From positions 330,201-394,200 of the forward strand of contig NC_087066.1 of the NCBI RefSeq assembly GCF_963678635.1: DNA of 64,000 nt, in the 5' to 3' direction. The DNA is from Symsagittifera roscoffensis (lineage: Eukaryota; Xenacoelomorpha; Acoela; Convolutidae). A model generated the notes under the pieces. It made no database searches. It was not told where the DNA came from and saw only the letters and a program-made list of their open reading frames with translations. The position numbers were made by a program, and so were the translations under genes. Positions 44,027 through 55,650 of this stretch are shown here, in pieces. The stretch's first letter is position 1. Each line of letters begins with the position of its first letter.

Positions 44027-45410
44027 ATGACAGAAGCAGAGGAAGACACACCGCTGTTTCGTAAAAAACTACAGAAGGTCCTGGGAATAAAACTCATCGC
44101 CGCAGCTACCAGAAAACATAGAAATCTAAGACCACTCATCAATTTTGTCAAAACGCGGGACTGGCACTCAATTAAGTCATCATATGACCAGTACTGGTAC
44201 AATGTACGAAACCGACTACATCTGCGCGAGGACTGTCTGCTCATCGACGAACGTATCGTCATTCCGACACAGCTGCGTCAAACAGTACTGGATAGCTTAC
44301 ACCGGACATATCCAGGATCGGCCGCCATGCTGCACACTTGTCAACATGTGTGGTTCCCACACATACATCGGTCGATCGTCCAGATGGCAAAAGCTGCAAG
44401 CATTGCACAGAGCAAGGTAAGATTCCCAAACCGATAATAGGGAAAACACTCAATCCAAATGGAATCTGTTTCAGAACCAAATGAAGAGGTACAATTAGAT
44501 TTTGCCGGACCCCTTCCAGATGAGCTAAATAAGGACTCTTACAATTTAGTTGCAATAGACACATGATCAAAACTCCCAGCGTCAAAAGTCGTTTCAAATA
44601 CTACGGCAGACCTTAGCAGGAAAAACAAGTGGCAAGAAAAACAATCCGAATGGCTACTAGTGTGAAAGATCCTAAAAATATACGAAAGATCCGAATAAAA
44701 ACACAATTGTCGGAAAAATTTAAATGTACACACCACATACAGCATGGGTACAACTTTCGGAAAGCAACCTAGTATGATAAGAAATAGTGCTGTTGCATTT
44801 GTTCTTAGCCCGTTAATCTGCGGACAGTGTCGACCATCACGGTAAAGCGATTAAGTAGCGTACAAATCCACAAGGAGATCAGGACCTTGTCTTCGTTTTT
44901 TAGACATCGAAGACCCAAAGGCGCCTCAACAAAATGTTCAAGGAGGATTTGGGAACGGGACTGACAAAGAAATTGACAAGGAAAGAACAAGCGGAGAATC
45001 ATGAGCAGAACAATGGACAAATCAGCCCAACCAAACGACGAAATAAACCAACTGGGCGGAGAACGGGCGGACGCCCATGCAATGAGCCACGAGGAATGAG
45101 TTTAACCTCAATGAAGAAAACCAGTGCAACTAAATCAACGAACAAGAACACAATCGCATCCAGCGATACTGAAAGCGAAAAGTCATCAACATCTTCAGGA
45201 GCACCCGAGCCATCACCAAAAAGGGTGAGCCGAAAGAAAACTCCGCCAGCGACAACTTCGACACCAGCAATTACAGTACCAACAAGACGATCAGTTCGCC
45301 ACCGTCAATCAACATTGGCGAAAGCTTTGGGCGACCCCATCTCGATCAACACAATCGATGAACCTAAGAACGAGAAGCCGATAAAATTTAACATTGACTC
45401 GCCGCCATAG
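44027..45410 (+). pseudogene. pol: Integrase remnant and basic pol tail
   Basis: The integrase H2C2-type zinc region is seen in LRQTVLDSLHRTYPGSAAML then HTCQHVWFPHIHR (44270-44370). The start of the catalytic core, VQLDFAGPLPDEL, lies at 44489-44527 and is followed by a stop; the remainder of the DDE core is deleted or scrambled near 44600-44750. 44934-45410 is an open 158-codon Lys/Ser/Thr/Pro-rich tail ending shortly before the second LTR, as in related pol proteins. Confidence 0.72.
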
Positions 45411-45775
45411 CAACAAACATCACCGTCAAAACCGAGCCTAAAAGCGCTAATAGAGGAAATGGGTTTCACGGATGAAACACCAAAAACTTGGCCTGCATGA
45501 AATTTCTTGAGCCAATTAGCCCTAAAAACAAAGACAACAAAAAGGAGGAAAACATCTTACCTCACCAGACGATAGCCGAAACAAGATGGAAATACTTTAA
45601 TTGGAACCAAAGAAAGGAAGAAAAGAAGCGAGCAACATTATTAATGAAACAACACAGGAGGAACATGAGAAACTGGAAGACCACAACAACAATGAAGAAA
45701 CATGGGACTATAAAAATAGGGACTATAAAAATCAAATTTAAACTACTTGCTAAAAAAAGTCAAAAAACAGTTTTT

Positions 45776-46056
45776 TGGTCTAACGAGTGGTTTTACAAGG
45801 TTGATTATGAAGTGTCCACCGGTACGGACAGATAAACTCAGCATCATTGATGCATATTTGTTTGTTTAACATATTTATATAATGTTTGGTCAGTTGACGT
45901 TGTAAGGCTGTACGCCGATGTGAGAATATGAGCAATAGCTCAGACACTAATTTATGTTTCGTATGAACAGTTGTTTTTATCGAACTCGCATCAATGATTA
46001 CGTTTATCAATCCGTTCGGATTCGATATACTCACATCCATACCTAAAGGTATGACA
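45776..46056 (+). repeat. Second LTR of the Ty3-type element
   Basis: 281 bp with moderate divergence from the first LTR, indicating an old insertion. Preceded by a purine-rich run (AAAAAAAGTCAAAAAACAG) that could be the polypurine tract; followed by TGGCGCAGTC at 46057. Confidence 0.82.
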
Positions 46057-46201
46057 TGGCGCAGTCAGTCGGATTTTCGAAAAATACGCTGAACATCAGA
46101 CCATTTTGGGAGAAAACCTCAGCCAAACCACCACTGGAGTGGTCGAAATGGGCAGCAATATTCGAAGTGGCAGTACTTGCGAAGGACGGAATTGAAGTAA
46201 G
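46056..46201 (+). pseudogene. gag: Start of a second gag unit
   Basis: Reads MAQSVGFSKNTLNIRPFWEK then PPLEWSKWAAIFEVAVLAKD and stops at the MITE. It is better preserved than the copy at 40177 and shows the same LTR/ATG overlap. Confidence 0.7.
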
Positions 46202-46402
46202 AAATTTTAGGCTTATTCGTTTTTCGACTGAAAGCTGACCTAGCTGATGCAATTATCGCATGTTAATAGGCACACGTGATAATCACCACACCCCAGCTTG
46301 ACCCAAGAGGGGGCGTAGCGAGTTGTATTAGGTGCCTTTTAGCATGCGATAATTGCTCTAATTGGGTGTGCATTCAGACAGAAACAAACTAGCCTAAAAT
46401 TT
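46202..46402. mobile_element. 201-bp hairpin MITE inserted in gag remnant
   Basis: The ends AAATTTTAGGCT (46202-46213) and AGCCTAAAATTT (46391-46402) are perfect inverted repeats. The inverted similarity extends inward, including GCAATTATCGCATG (46239-46252) against CATGCGATAATTGC, so almost the whole element could fold as one hairpin. No coding capacity. The flanks show no obvious target duplication. Confidence 0.75.
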
Positions 46403-46720
46403 AACCAGAGGCGAAGCTAAAAAAAGCCACCAATAACGCAGCTACATAAATATTAGAATAGTCAGGAGAGATGGGGTGGTGGTGGGTGACCCCCGTGTTT
46501 TAAGCTAGGAAAGAGAGCATCCCGTCACCCACTTGTGTATTCGGATAGGGAATAGAATTCCATGTATATGGATAGGTTTTGCCATGTAGTCAGATACCAG
46601 GTTTGCGATGGTAAGATGGTAAATTTCAAAAAAAAAATTGGCGCCCACATTTTTTGGCGTTCGAATTTGCCGATGCATATGTTTCTTAGGCAACTTCTAC
46701 GATTTAAATCTTTTGATTAA
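46403..46720. other. Noncoding spacer
   Basis: Contains an ACCAGAGGCGAAGCT repeat fragment at its start; otherwise nothing recognised. Confidence 0.4.
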
Positions 46721-49349
46721 TGTTTAATATGTTTGAAACTATGAAAAATCATCTAAAGCTATACTGAAACCTAATTGTTGTTTGAAGAGTTTTTCATGAA
46801 GTGCTTTGTGTGTTTTTTCACCATTTGAATACTTTGTGATCGTATGTCTCGATCTTTATATTATATGGTAACCGTAGGATGAATTACCTATAAGTTTCAT
46901 GTCTCTGCAACAACTCGCATTTTCGAGAGGAATACTGTACAAAGCGGTAAGCTTTTGTACAATGTAAGCCGAGTTCCATATATTTAATGAAGAGATGAGT
47001 AAAAATATAACCTTCTTCTAGTTTAGAACTAGATATTAGCATTCGCTGGGAATGTTTAAGAAGATCATTTTCAATGGCATAATTTGGCATATACTCCCCG
47101 ATACCATTTCGTCCCACTTCAGTCTTTTAAGGAAAATTAGCAAATTTTGTTTTCAGTTCATCTGGAACAACTAAGTCACACTGAATATAGCCATAAATGG
47201 ATCCATCTCTTAATTTTTCCAGTAAAGATTCACTAGAGAGATATGTTTTGTAGGAAAACTTGGATCGGATGGGATTCCTAAATTTTTCGTTCGTTTTACA
47301 GTTTTGCCACCCCTCACATCTTTTCGATTTTATATCCTTTTTCGCGAATACAATCTCGTCTCAAGTCATCCATCTATCGCATTTTGTTTCCCCGCTCGTT
47401 ATCCTAATCGCTCAATGAGGGACGAGTCTCCTGGTAGCAACAGTTTTGCAGGTAGATTCAAACACTTTTGCATTGATCACAATATCCATCTACAATGAAA
47501 CAGTCAATTTTCTATTGATTTCTAGATGTGTGGAAGCTCTCAATTCTGCATTCCGGTCTGGTTTTTGCTAGTGACCATGTTCTCAAAAACGCGAGACTGG
47601 CTGTCTTGCTTTGAATTTTTGCATATCGGAATCAAACTCCCATCTTGTGTACAATTCTGTTGGCATATCTTGACACATTGAATATGGGAAAAGCTGGCTC
47701 CCATCATTTCCAACGATTGATTTGCAGACCTTTGATGAATCCCTGATAAAGGTTCCATCCACAACAGCTTTAAGCGTAAACACAATGGGTGGAACTTTTC
47801 ATTGGTTGATTTGAGCTGACAAATAATTGCCAAAATTGGAAGAGTACATTTAAGTTTCAACCTACCCATTTCTTTCTGATGCTTAAACTGAACCATTTTT
47901 GTATTGCTTCAAGGGTTTAATTAACAATTTTGTTATTGTACCATGGCAAAAAAATCTTGAATTGTAGTCATTCTTTTTCTACTAAATCTCACGTAAATAT
48001 TTGTAACTATCCCATCCATGTGCTGGTACTGCTTGTTGCTCGTCAACTCCGCTTGATCAAGTTCTGATAAGATAATCTTTAAAGCCTTTATCAAGAGGAT
48101 TATTGTATCTCAGTTTACTGAAAAAACCTACGTATGGAGGTAATTCTTAATTCTCGAGCTCTTCCGCACTGTCAAACCACTCGTAAGGAAACTCTTTTGT
48201 CTCACTTGATCTATAGGCTTTAAGAAAGTTGTCTGTTGCTCCGCCCAGAACCTGAATGAAAGTGTAGGTCTCCAAATTTGAAGGATACCAAACCGTTAGC
48301 CTTTTTATAAACATTGGTTCAGCTTCTATATCATTGATTAAGTGGGGAATCAGATAGCTCGTGGTCAAGTTCAAATCAAATTTTCCACTGTTAAACCCAA
48401 ATACAGGTAACAAGTGAACATAACTCTCCAAATTTTGTTTCAAATCAATCAACTGATTTTTCTGCATTCTCAATAACTGAGTCGGCATATCAGTTTCCTG
48501 TGTGTTCTCTATACGTTCGTCTTCATATTCAAAATTTTCAGTTGGATGATTTCGAAATCTTTCATTCAACTGCTAGAAAGTTTTCGACATCCACTCATTT
48601 ACTACTTTTTCAACATCTTGAAATTTAGCAGTCATTTCGAGCTTACTTTTCTCAACCAAAAATTCAAGATTGATTAAGAAATTGATAGTCTTTGCGGATC
48701 TTTGTTATGAAGGAAAATCGGTTCATCTATCAGTTTCGAGGATATTGATACAAAAATTGGAGCTTGTTTTCCAATCCAGGTTGTTTTTTAGGTAGCTTTC
48801 AGTTCGTTTGTTGGAACATATCGAAACAAAATCAAAAATGGCTAGATTGTTGAGTATTGAGATATTTTTCGAAACTGGGATATTGAAACCTTCAAATAAG
48901 TTTTCAAAAATCGTGTATATACATTCTTTGAATAAGTGTCGCACTCGATCTTTACAAGTCATAAGATGTCTGTTGAAATTTTCTGACCTGTTGAAAAGGC
49001 CATCACAGCTAGGGCATCGAAAACACTTGAACAAATTGTCAATATCATTTGTATAAATGAGATGATTGTTGAATAGCATTAGTTTGGCTGTTTTGTCAAG
49101 TTTTCCAATACTCCGACGACTCGATTCTCCCACGCAATCTCCCTCTTGTAAATCAAAATCGTATAGAAAGATGTTACATCCGATCATTATTTCAACGAGA
49201 GGTAAATCTTCAACAAGAGATAAAAATGTATCAAAAAACACCTGAAATTCCTCGAGTTACTGCACAAGAAAAAAGAAAAAACCCCAATAGATTTTCTAAC
49301 TGATGAAACAGACGTTGACCAAGTTGTCCAAAATAGAGTTCTCAGACTA
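46721..49349 (-). pseudogene. DNA polymerase B (protein-primed type) pseudogene, copy A
   Basis: Read on the minus strand, copy A has an N-terminal part (49241-48723) with a zinc-finger-like C-x2-C-x12-H-x3-C. A 3'-5' exonuclease region (48569-48147) has the motif FGFNSGKFDLN. A palm region (47783-47583) has GSQLFPYSMCQDMP, the motif A of family B polymerases. At 47117-46720 sequence continues to MKLIGNSSYGY, the motif B. The catalytic YxDTDS motif C is missing, as the sequence ends near 46720. Stops and frameshifts separate the pieces. Such polymerases are carried by Polinton/Maverick-like elements and relatives, but no capsid, integrase or protease gene is seen here. Confidence 0.8.
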
Positions 49350-51486
49350 AGTTCATCTGGAAAAACTAAGTCACACTGAATATAGCCATAAATGGATCCA
49401 TCTCTAATTTTTCCAGTAAAGATTCACTAGAGAGATATGTTTTGTAGGAAAATTTTGGATCGGATGGGATTCCTAAATTTTTCGTTCGTTTTACAGTTTT
49501 GCCACCCCTCACATCTTTTCGATTTTATATCCTTTTTCGCGAATACAATCTCGTCTCAAGTCATCCATCTATCGCATTTTGTTTCTCCGCTCATTATCCT
49601 CATCGCTCAATGAGGGACGAGTCTCCTGGTAGCAACAGTTTTGCAGGTAGATTCAAACACTTTTGCTTGATCACAATATCCATCTACAATGAAACAGTCA
49701 ATTTTCTATTGATTTGTAGATGTGTGGAAGCTCTCAATTCTGCATTCCGGTCTGGTTTTTGCTAGTGACCATGTTCTCAAAAACGCGAGATTGGCTGTCT
49801 AGCTTTGAATTTTTGCATATCGGAATCAAACTCCCATCTTGTGTACAATTCTGTTGGCATATATTGACATATTGAATATGGGAAATGCTGGCTCCCATCA
49901 TTTCCAACGATTGATTTGCAGACCTTTGATGAATACCTGATAAAGGTTCCATCCACAACAGCTTTAAGCGTAAACACAATGGGTGGAACTTTACATTGGT
50001 TGATTTGAGCTGACAAATAATTGCCAAAATTGCAAGAGTACATTTAAGTTTCAACCTACCCATTTCTTTCTGATGCTTAAACTGAACCATTTTTGTATTG
50101 CTTCAAGGGTTTAATTAACAATTTTGTTATTGTACCATGGCAAAAAAATCTTGAATTGTAGTTATTCTTTTTCTACTAAATCTCACGTAAATATTTGTAA
50201 CTACCCCATCCATGTGCTGGTACTGCTTGTAGCTCGTCAACTCCGCTTGATCAAGTTCTGATAAGATAATCTTTAAAGCCTTTATCAAGAGGATTATTGT
50301 ATCTCAGTTTACTGAAAAAACCTACGTATGGAGGTAATTCTTAATTCTCGAGCTCTTCCGCACTGTCAAACCACTCGTAAGGAAACTCTTTTGTCTCACT
50401 TGATCTATAGGCTTTAAGAAAGTTGTCTGTTGCTCCGCCCAGAACCTGAATGAAAGTGTAGGTCTCCAAATTTGAAGGATACGAAACCGTTAGCCTTTTT
50501 ATAAACATTGGTTCAGCTTCTATATCATTGATTAAGTGGGGAATCAGATAGCTCGTGGTCAAGTTCAAATCAAATTTTCCACTGTTAAACCCAAATACAG
50601 GTAACAAGTTAACATAACTCTCCAAATTTTGTTTCAAATCAATCAACTGATTTTTCTGCATTCAATAACTGAGTCGGCAAATCAGTTTCCTGCGTGTTCT
50701 CTATACGTTCGTCTTCATATTCAAAATTTTCAGTTGGATGATTTCGAAATCTTTCATTCAACTGCTAGAAAGTTTTCGACATCCACTCATTTACTACTTT
50801 TTCAACATCTTGAAATTTAGCAGTCATTTCGAGCTTACTTTTCTCAACCAAAATTTCAAGATTGATTAAGAAATTGATAGTCTTTGCGGATCTTTGTTAT
50901 GAAGGAAAATCGGTTCATCTATCAGTTTCGAGGATATTGATACAGAACTTGGAGCTTGTTTTCTAATCCAGGTTGTTTTTTAGGTAGCTTTCAGTTCGTT
51001 TGTTGGAACATATCGAAAGAAAATCAAAAATGGCTAGATTGTTGAGTATTGAGAAATTTTTCGAAACTGGGATATTGAAACCTTCAAATAAGTTTTCAAA
51101 AATCGTGTATATACATTCTTTGAATAAGTGTCGCACTCGATCTTTACAACATAAGATGTCTGTTGAAATTTTCTGACCTGTTGAAAAGGCCATCACAGCT
51201 AGGGCATCGAAAACACTTGAACAAATTGTCAATATCATTTGTATAAATGAGATGATTGTTGAATAGCATTAGTTTGGCTGTTTTGTCAATATTTCCAATA
51301 CTCCGACGACCCGATTCTCCCACGCAATCTCCCTCTTGTAAATCAAAATCGTATAGAAAGATGTTACATCCGATCATTATTTCAACAAGAGGTAAATCTT
51401 CAACAAGAGATAAAAATGTATCAAAAAACACCTGAAATTCCTCGAGTTACTGCACAAGAAAAAAGAAAAAACCCCAATAGATTTTT
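49350..51486 (-). pseudogene. DNA polymerase B pseudogene, tandem copy B
   Basis: A direct tandem duplicate of 47155-49297, offset about 2,190-2,195 bp, with a few percent difference and small indels (for example 2-bp losses near 50661 and 51148). It contains the N-terminal, exonuclease and motif A parts but stops short of the thumb and motif B. Most stops are shared with copy A, so the gene was already dead when duplicated. Confidence 0.85.
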
Positions 51487-51989
51487 TACTTTCTTTTACT
51501 TGACTTTTTTTTACCTAGGTCTTTTTACTTATTAAAAAAAAATCAGGTCATTAATTTTGCGATTTCTTTTGTGTAAAATTTTAATTATTTGTAAGATTTG
51601 AATCCTTACAAGATAAACTTTTCTCTGATTGGATCCACCACCATAACAAAAAAGAAAAATTTGTGTCATTCGAAACAATAAGTGAAAAATGCCTAAAATG
51701 GAACTTTGCTTCTGATTGGACGCGACTACCAAGTAAAAATTCCATAAAAAGAAGCTGAAATCTAATTGGACACGACAACAAACCAAATAAGGAAGTTCAA
51801 TTTTTGATTGGTTAAAATTATATGTTCGAGTTGAAGGTAACCCTCACTTTCAACTAAAAAATCTTTATATTTTCAACTTAACTACTGTCAACACCCTCCT
51901 TTCTCAGCTCTAAATCAGTCATAATTCTTGTTTTTATACTGTATCTTTTACTCAACTAATAACTGGAAAAGATCTGGTCAATGCAAAAC
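51487..51989. other. Noncoding AT-rich stretch
   Basis: Homopolymer-rich; two near-repeats of an ATTGGACNCGAC phrase (51715, 51757). No gene recognised. Confidence 0.35.
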
Positions 51990-52398
51990 AGCAACCTGAT
52001 GTATTCTGTAGAATCGACATCCCAATCTAAGTCTGGCACATGGTGGAAGTGATGCTAAAGGATTTCAAAGGTTTCCAAGTGATGTCAAAGGATTTCAACA
52101 AGAGAATCAACTTGGATCAATTCAAATGATGGAGCAAGTGTCTGAGCATTTGGGAATGAACTAGTCCCAGATTCCAGGCTCTAGATATGTGGCTCAACCA
52201 GTCAATGATTCTCTTTTTCCTTGGGAGGAGGAGATGGCATCAACCGAAAATCCCATCACAATAGATGAAGATGAGGGCTTCTCAGTAACAATGACGCCTC
52301 AAAACAACCCAACACCACAACCACCAGCGATGAAGACTCGACCAGCTTTGCGTACTATAGAAACTTCAGAACTCTTCGGCTGCTCGACAGCTTTTTGA
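51990..52398 (+). pseudogene. Degenerate unidentified reading frame
   Basis: Protein-like sequence runs through one internal stop and ends in a 70-codon frame (52189-52398) rich in Pro, Thr, Glu and Gln. The repeated phrase GATGNNAAAGGATTTCAA near 52055 and 52082 encodes a short repeated peptide (KGFQ). No family recognised. It could belong to the element that carried the polymerase. Confidence 0.3.
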
Positions 52399-53640
52399 TT
52401 ACACTTTTCTGTAAAAAGAACTGTAGTTTATTTATTGTTTTTGTAAACATTTGTTGTTTGATATTTAATTCATTTCTTTAATTTTATTCTAAATAAGACA
52501 ATAGATGAAAACTTCAAGGCAAAACAGAAATGATTGAAAAAATATTGGAATACAACTTGAACTAGCGCTAAATATTTGCACGTATGTTAAGAAACTCGAT
52601 CAACTTTGGCACACATTCGAAAAAAATACTAGACAATTTGCAAACAAGTAAACCATTTAAAAGAAACAATTATATGAAACACTTTTAGCATCTTGAAAAT
52701 TGAAACACTTTTAGCGCTTTTAAAAAAATAGAAAAAATTTTCACGTTTTATAGAAAAAAGTGAATTATTCAGAATAAAATCAGAATAAAATCAGAATAGT
52801 TTGTTGAAAATCAGAATAAAATACGACATCTTGTTGAAAAACTTGAAGATATTTTTTTAAAATTCCTGAAAAACTGACCAATTTTTTGTTTTTTGATAAT
52901 TTCGCAGACAGTTGCAAGAAAACAGACATATAATCGAATGTTTTTTAATTTTTCAATGAAAAATTGACAAGATCATTATTTACAAATCCATAACTAACAA
53001 AAAAAACAGTCAATTAATTTGAACAAATCAGGTTCATATTTCAAGTTTGTACTTTAGGAACTCTTTCCAAACAAAGCTGAACCAATAGTTCGTGTGGAAG
53101 CCAGTTTCTGGTTGGAACATAAACAGTGACGTTTAAACTTTTTGCGTAACAGTCTTTTCTTTGCAAAAATTTGCACCTTTTCTGCTCCTTTCTAAACCAA
53201 ATTGGGATGAACAGCGCAATCAAGTTAGTTGAAAACTTCACCAATTGATGAAATAACATTCGAATAAAATCTGATTTTGTACAGAGTGTAAAGACAATCG
53301 ATAATTTGTATGTGAAATGAAGTTTACCCATTTCTAGTATAAATTGATCAAAAGGTGAACCAATCAGAAGTATGTGGAACTTAAAATTACCACAGAACAG
53401 TAAGAATTGTGGGTAGAGACACAATAAACTTGGGTAACTAAATATTTTTTTGTAAAAGTCACTGGAAGCGGAAATAGCAATTTTTCAAAAAAAATTCAAA
53501 TAAAAGCTGTTAAGAGCTCCACACATAGCAGCAGCCATCTGGAACGAAGACTTTTGCTTAGAATTGTGTATTAATATTTGAGCACTAACAACTACAAAGA
53601 CATTTGCTTTTCTGTTTCCTTTTATGGTTGACTGATTGAC
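52399..53640. other. Noncoding AT-rich stretch
   Basis: Contains short duplications of AATCAGAATAAAAT near 52775-52815. The minus frame at 53041-53424 has no recognisable domain and is probably chance. Confidence 0.35.
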
Positions 53641-54240
53641 TCAATGTTTACTTCCATTTCATTTAATTTCAAAATCACTTCTCTCAATTCTCCTCATCTG
53701 ATGAGTCTGTTCTCTTTTTTAAAAATGTACTCAACACAAGACACCAGTCCCAATTATTTTGAACTTTCAAAAATCATACGAGAATTGGCTTGCTTGGTCC
53801 CAAAAATCCTGCAATGGGAACATTGAAGTGAATCCTGCTTTCAACTATTCAAGAAAAAAGAGTTGGGACAACTCCTTAAAAGGCAGCGAGTCTATCTTGG
53901 TGAAAAGGAAGCAGCAATCAGAAATACTTTTATTCACGATGCTGAAAACCTTGGACTCAGCCCTATATTGGAACTCACTTCTGACATTGAGTCAACTATG
54001 CATCAGGAGCTTGCCAACAAAGTGTATGACATTGCGACTTACAATAGAAGGCAAGTTTGCGTCACGATCATACCTCCCTAAATTCTTACTCGACTCTTCA
54101 CTGCAAAAAAGAATGAAGCAATGAAACAAGTTGCCTATGACAACTACACTTTGAACGAATTCAAACTTTCCCAAATTTTTGGGAGACTTTATTGTGTTAA
54201 TTATGTTTTTGTCATTCATCACTTAGTTTTCTAGTTGAAC
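53641..54240 (+). pseudogene. Degenerate unidentified gene fragment
   Basis: Protein-like sequence switches frame near 53850, from an aromatic-rich start to a charged helical segment (53863-54081: LGQLLKRQRVYLGEKEAAIR and EYDIA-like periodicity). After a stop it continues to about 54230. The hydrophobic/charged pattern suggests a former coding region with helices. Not recognised. Confidence 0.3.
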
Positions 54241-55264
54241 ATTAGTATGAGTTAGAATATTAGGTCCTCAAGTAACTTATCTTAAAACTCCACAATAAAT
54301 TAGAATTTTATCATATTGTTATACCAGAAAAGTCTCTAAAAATTTCACTGTTATAGAATCACAAAACTTGAAAAACAACTTGCCGAATTTTTATGATATA
54401 TTAAACAAATCACATTTTCGGCTCATTGATAAACTGAAAAAGCATCAACTGTGTTACTTTTCACTAATCAAACCTCAAAGCACAAATGTCATTATATTGC
54501 TGTAGCAGCCAACCCATTCAAGAGTGCCACCAAAAGCAGCATTTTTATTTGCGACTTGGAAAGTTGGAAAAAAAGGTTCGTACTAATACACTTCGACATA
54601 ACTGAATACATAGGCGAATCTGAGCGTCGCAACTTTTGCTATACAACATAAAACTAACAGTGCAAGCCAGCAGAGGAAAACAAAGCCACTTAGTCCACAA
54701 AAATTAAATAGAAAAAAAAACACTTCAAAAAGCGACAACACACAAAAAACTCTAATTGTTCTATTTGCGGAAAACACGTCCAGAAACACAATTGACAGCA
54801 AGTAGTGAAAATTGAGCCGACGAAACAAATAATTTCCTGTAGAACCGAAAATAGATAGTTTTGTCATGAAAAACTTTGAAGTATAAATTCTATTCTAAGC
54901 ACTTCAGCATTTTGGGCGATGCGTGAACAAACATAAAATTATGCTTCCTTTTAAACGAGTACAATTCAGACCACTAACCCGATAAAAAATGAGCCGAAAT
55001 CATTTAAGCCGAATAGTTGTTAAAAATATAGCAAAATATATGAAGTCACGGCTAGTAAAGCTAAAAGTTGCAGAAGTAACCAAAATTACTGAAAGAATTA
55101 AAAAGATGTGGCAACTTAGCATGAAACAGAAAAACTGCAGGTCGACATTTTTTAGATTTCCAGTTTGAAAAAAAAACAGTTCCCGATCATATTCGAACAC
55201 ACGAACTATGCCGTCACCTCCAGGCAGGACCACTTGATTAAAAATTCGATTAAGTGCATTCTCA
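54241..55264. repeat. Intron repeats: R2 copy and tRNA-like SINE head
   Basis: An R2 copy lies at about 54390-54610 (TTTTCGGCTCATTGATAAAC, AAGAGTGCCACCAAAAGC, GGTTCGTACTAATACACTTC). A minus-strand tRNA-like segment at about 55175-55245 contains CATATTCGAACACACGAAC. The remainder is AT-rich with nothing recognised. Confidence 0.5.
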
Positions 55265-55650
55265 GAAATTGCAAATATGAGAAAGCAAAACTTGAAATAG
55301 CGAGTCTTAAAGCTCTTTGAATTTCAAGAACAATTTATGATTCGCATTTTCTTGATAGTTAACTCATTTTAAGAAAACTGGATTAAAAGGAAGAGTTATA
55401 TTCCGCTGAGAAATATGAAAATTAAATTCCATTTTTGGAACTAGATGTGGATGATCTCGTTTTTCGTAACCTTTACAACTTTTTGCTCTTCTATAGGATA
55501 GTGTGTCTTCCTTTTACAAATAAAGTGAACTGAACCTAAAAATAAATCAAAAGTCAAAGCGCGAAAAAGTAAATTTGAACCTGAAAAAAGTTTTTAAAAA
55601 ATACCAAGACCTTTATAAGAGTCTGAACTACGTTCATCGACTCTTAAACC
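55265..55650 (+). repeat. R1 interspersed repeat, copy 12
   Basis: Carries the R1 middle block (GTTTTTCGTAACCTTTAC near 55459) and a complete 3' end with hairpin AAGAGTC ... GACTCTT (55617-55645). Confidence 0.7.

Larger units (their letters stand above)
39897..46201 (+). mobile_element. Decayed Ty3/gypsy-type element with two LTRs and a second partial unit
   Basis: LTRs at 39897-40178 and 45776-46056 (TGGTCTAACG to ATGACA) flank a complete but broken gag-pol. TGGCGCAGTC, a likely tRNA primer-binding site, follows both LTRs, and after the second LTR the first ~145 bp of gag are present again before a MITE cuts it off. The arrangement LTR-internal-LTR-internal suggests a tandem insertion or LTR-mediated unequal exchange. 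Domain order protease, reverse transcriptase, RNase H, integrase identifies Ty3/gypsy. Confidence 0.87.

Noticed and set aside
47155-51486. CRISPR-like or satellite reading of the 2.2-kb repeats
   Set aside because: There are only two long copies containing polymerase sequence; it is a segmental tandem duplication.
53041-53424. 127-codon minus-strand frame
   Set aside because: No motif, no neighbour support, Phe/Leu/Lys-rich as expected of AT-rich noncoding DNA.
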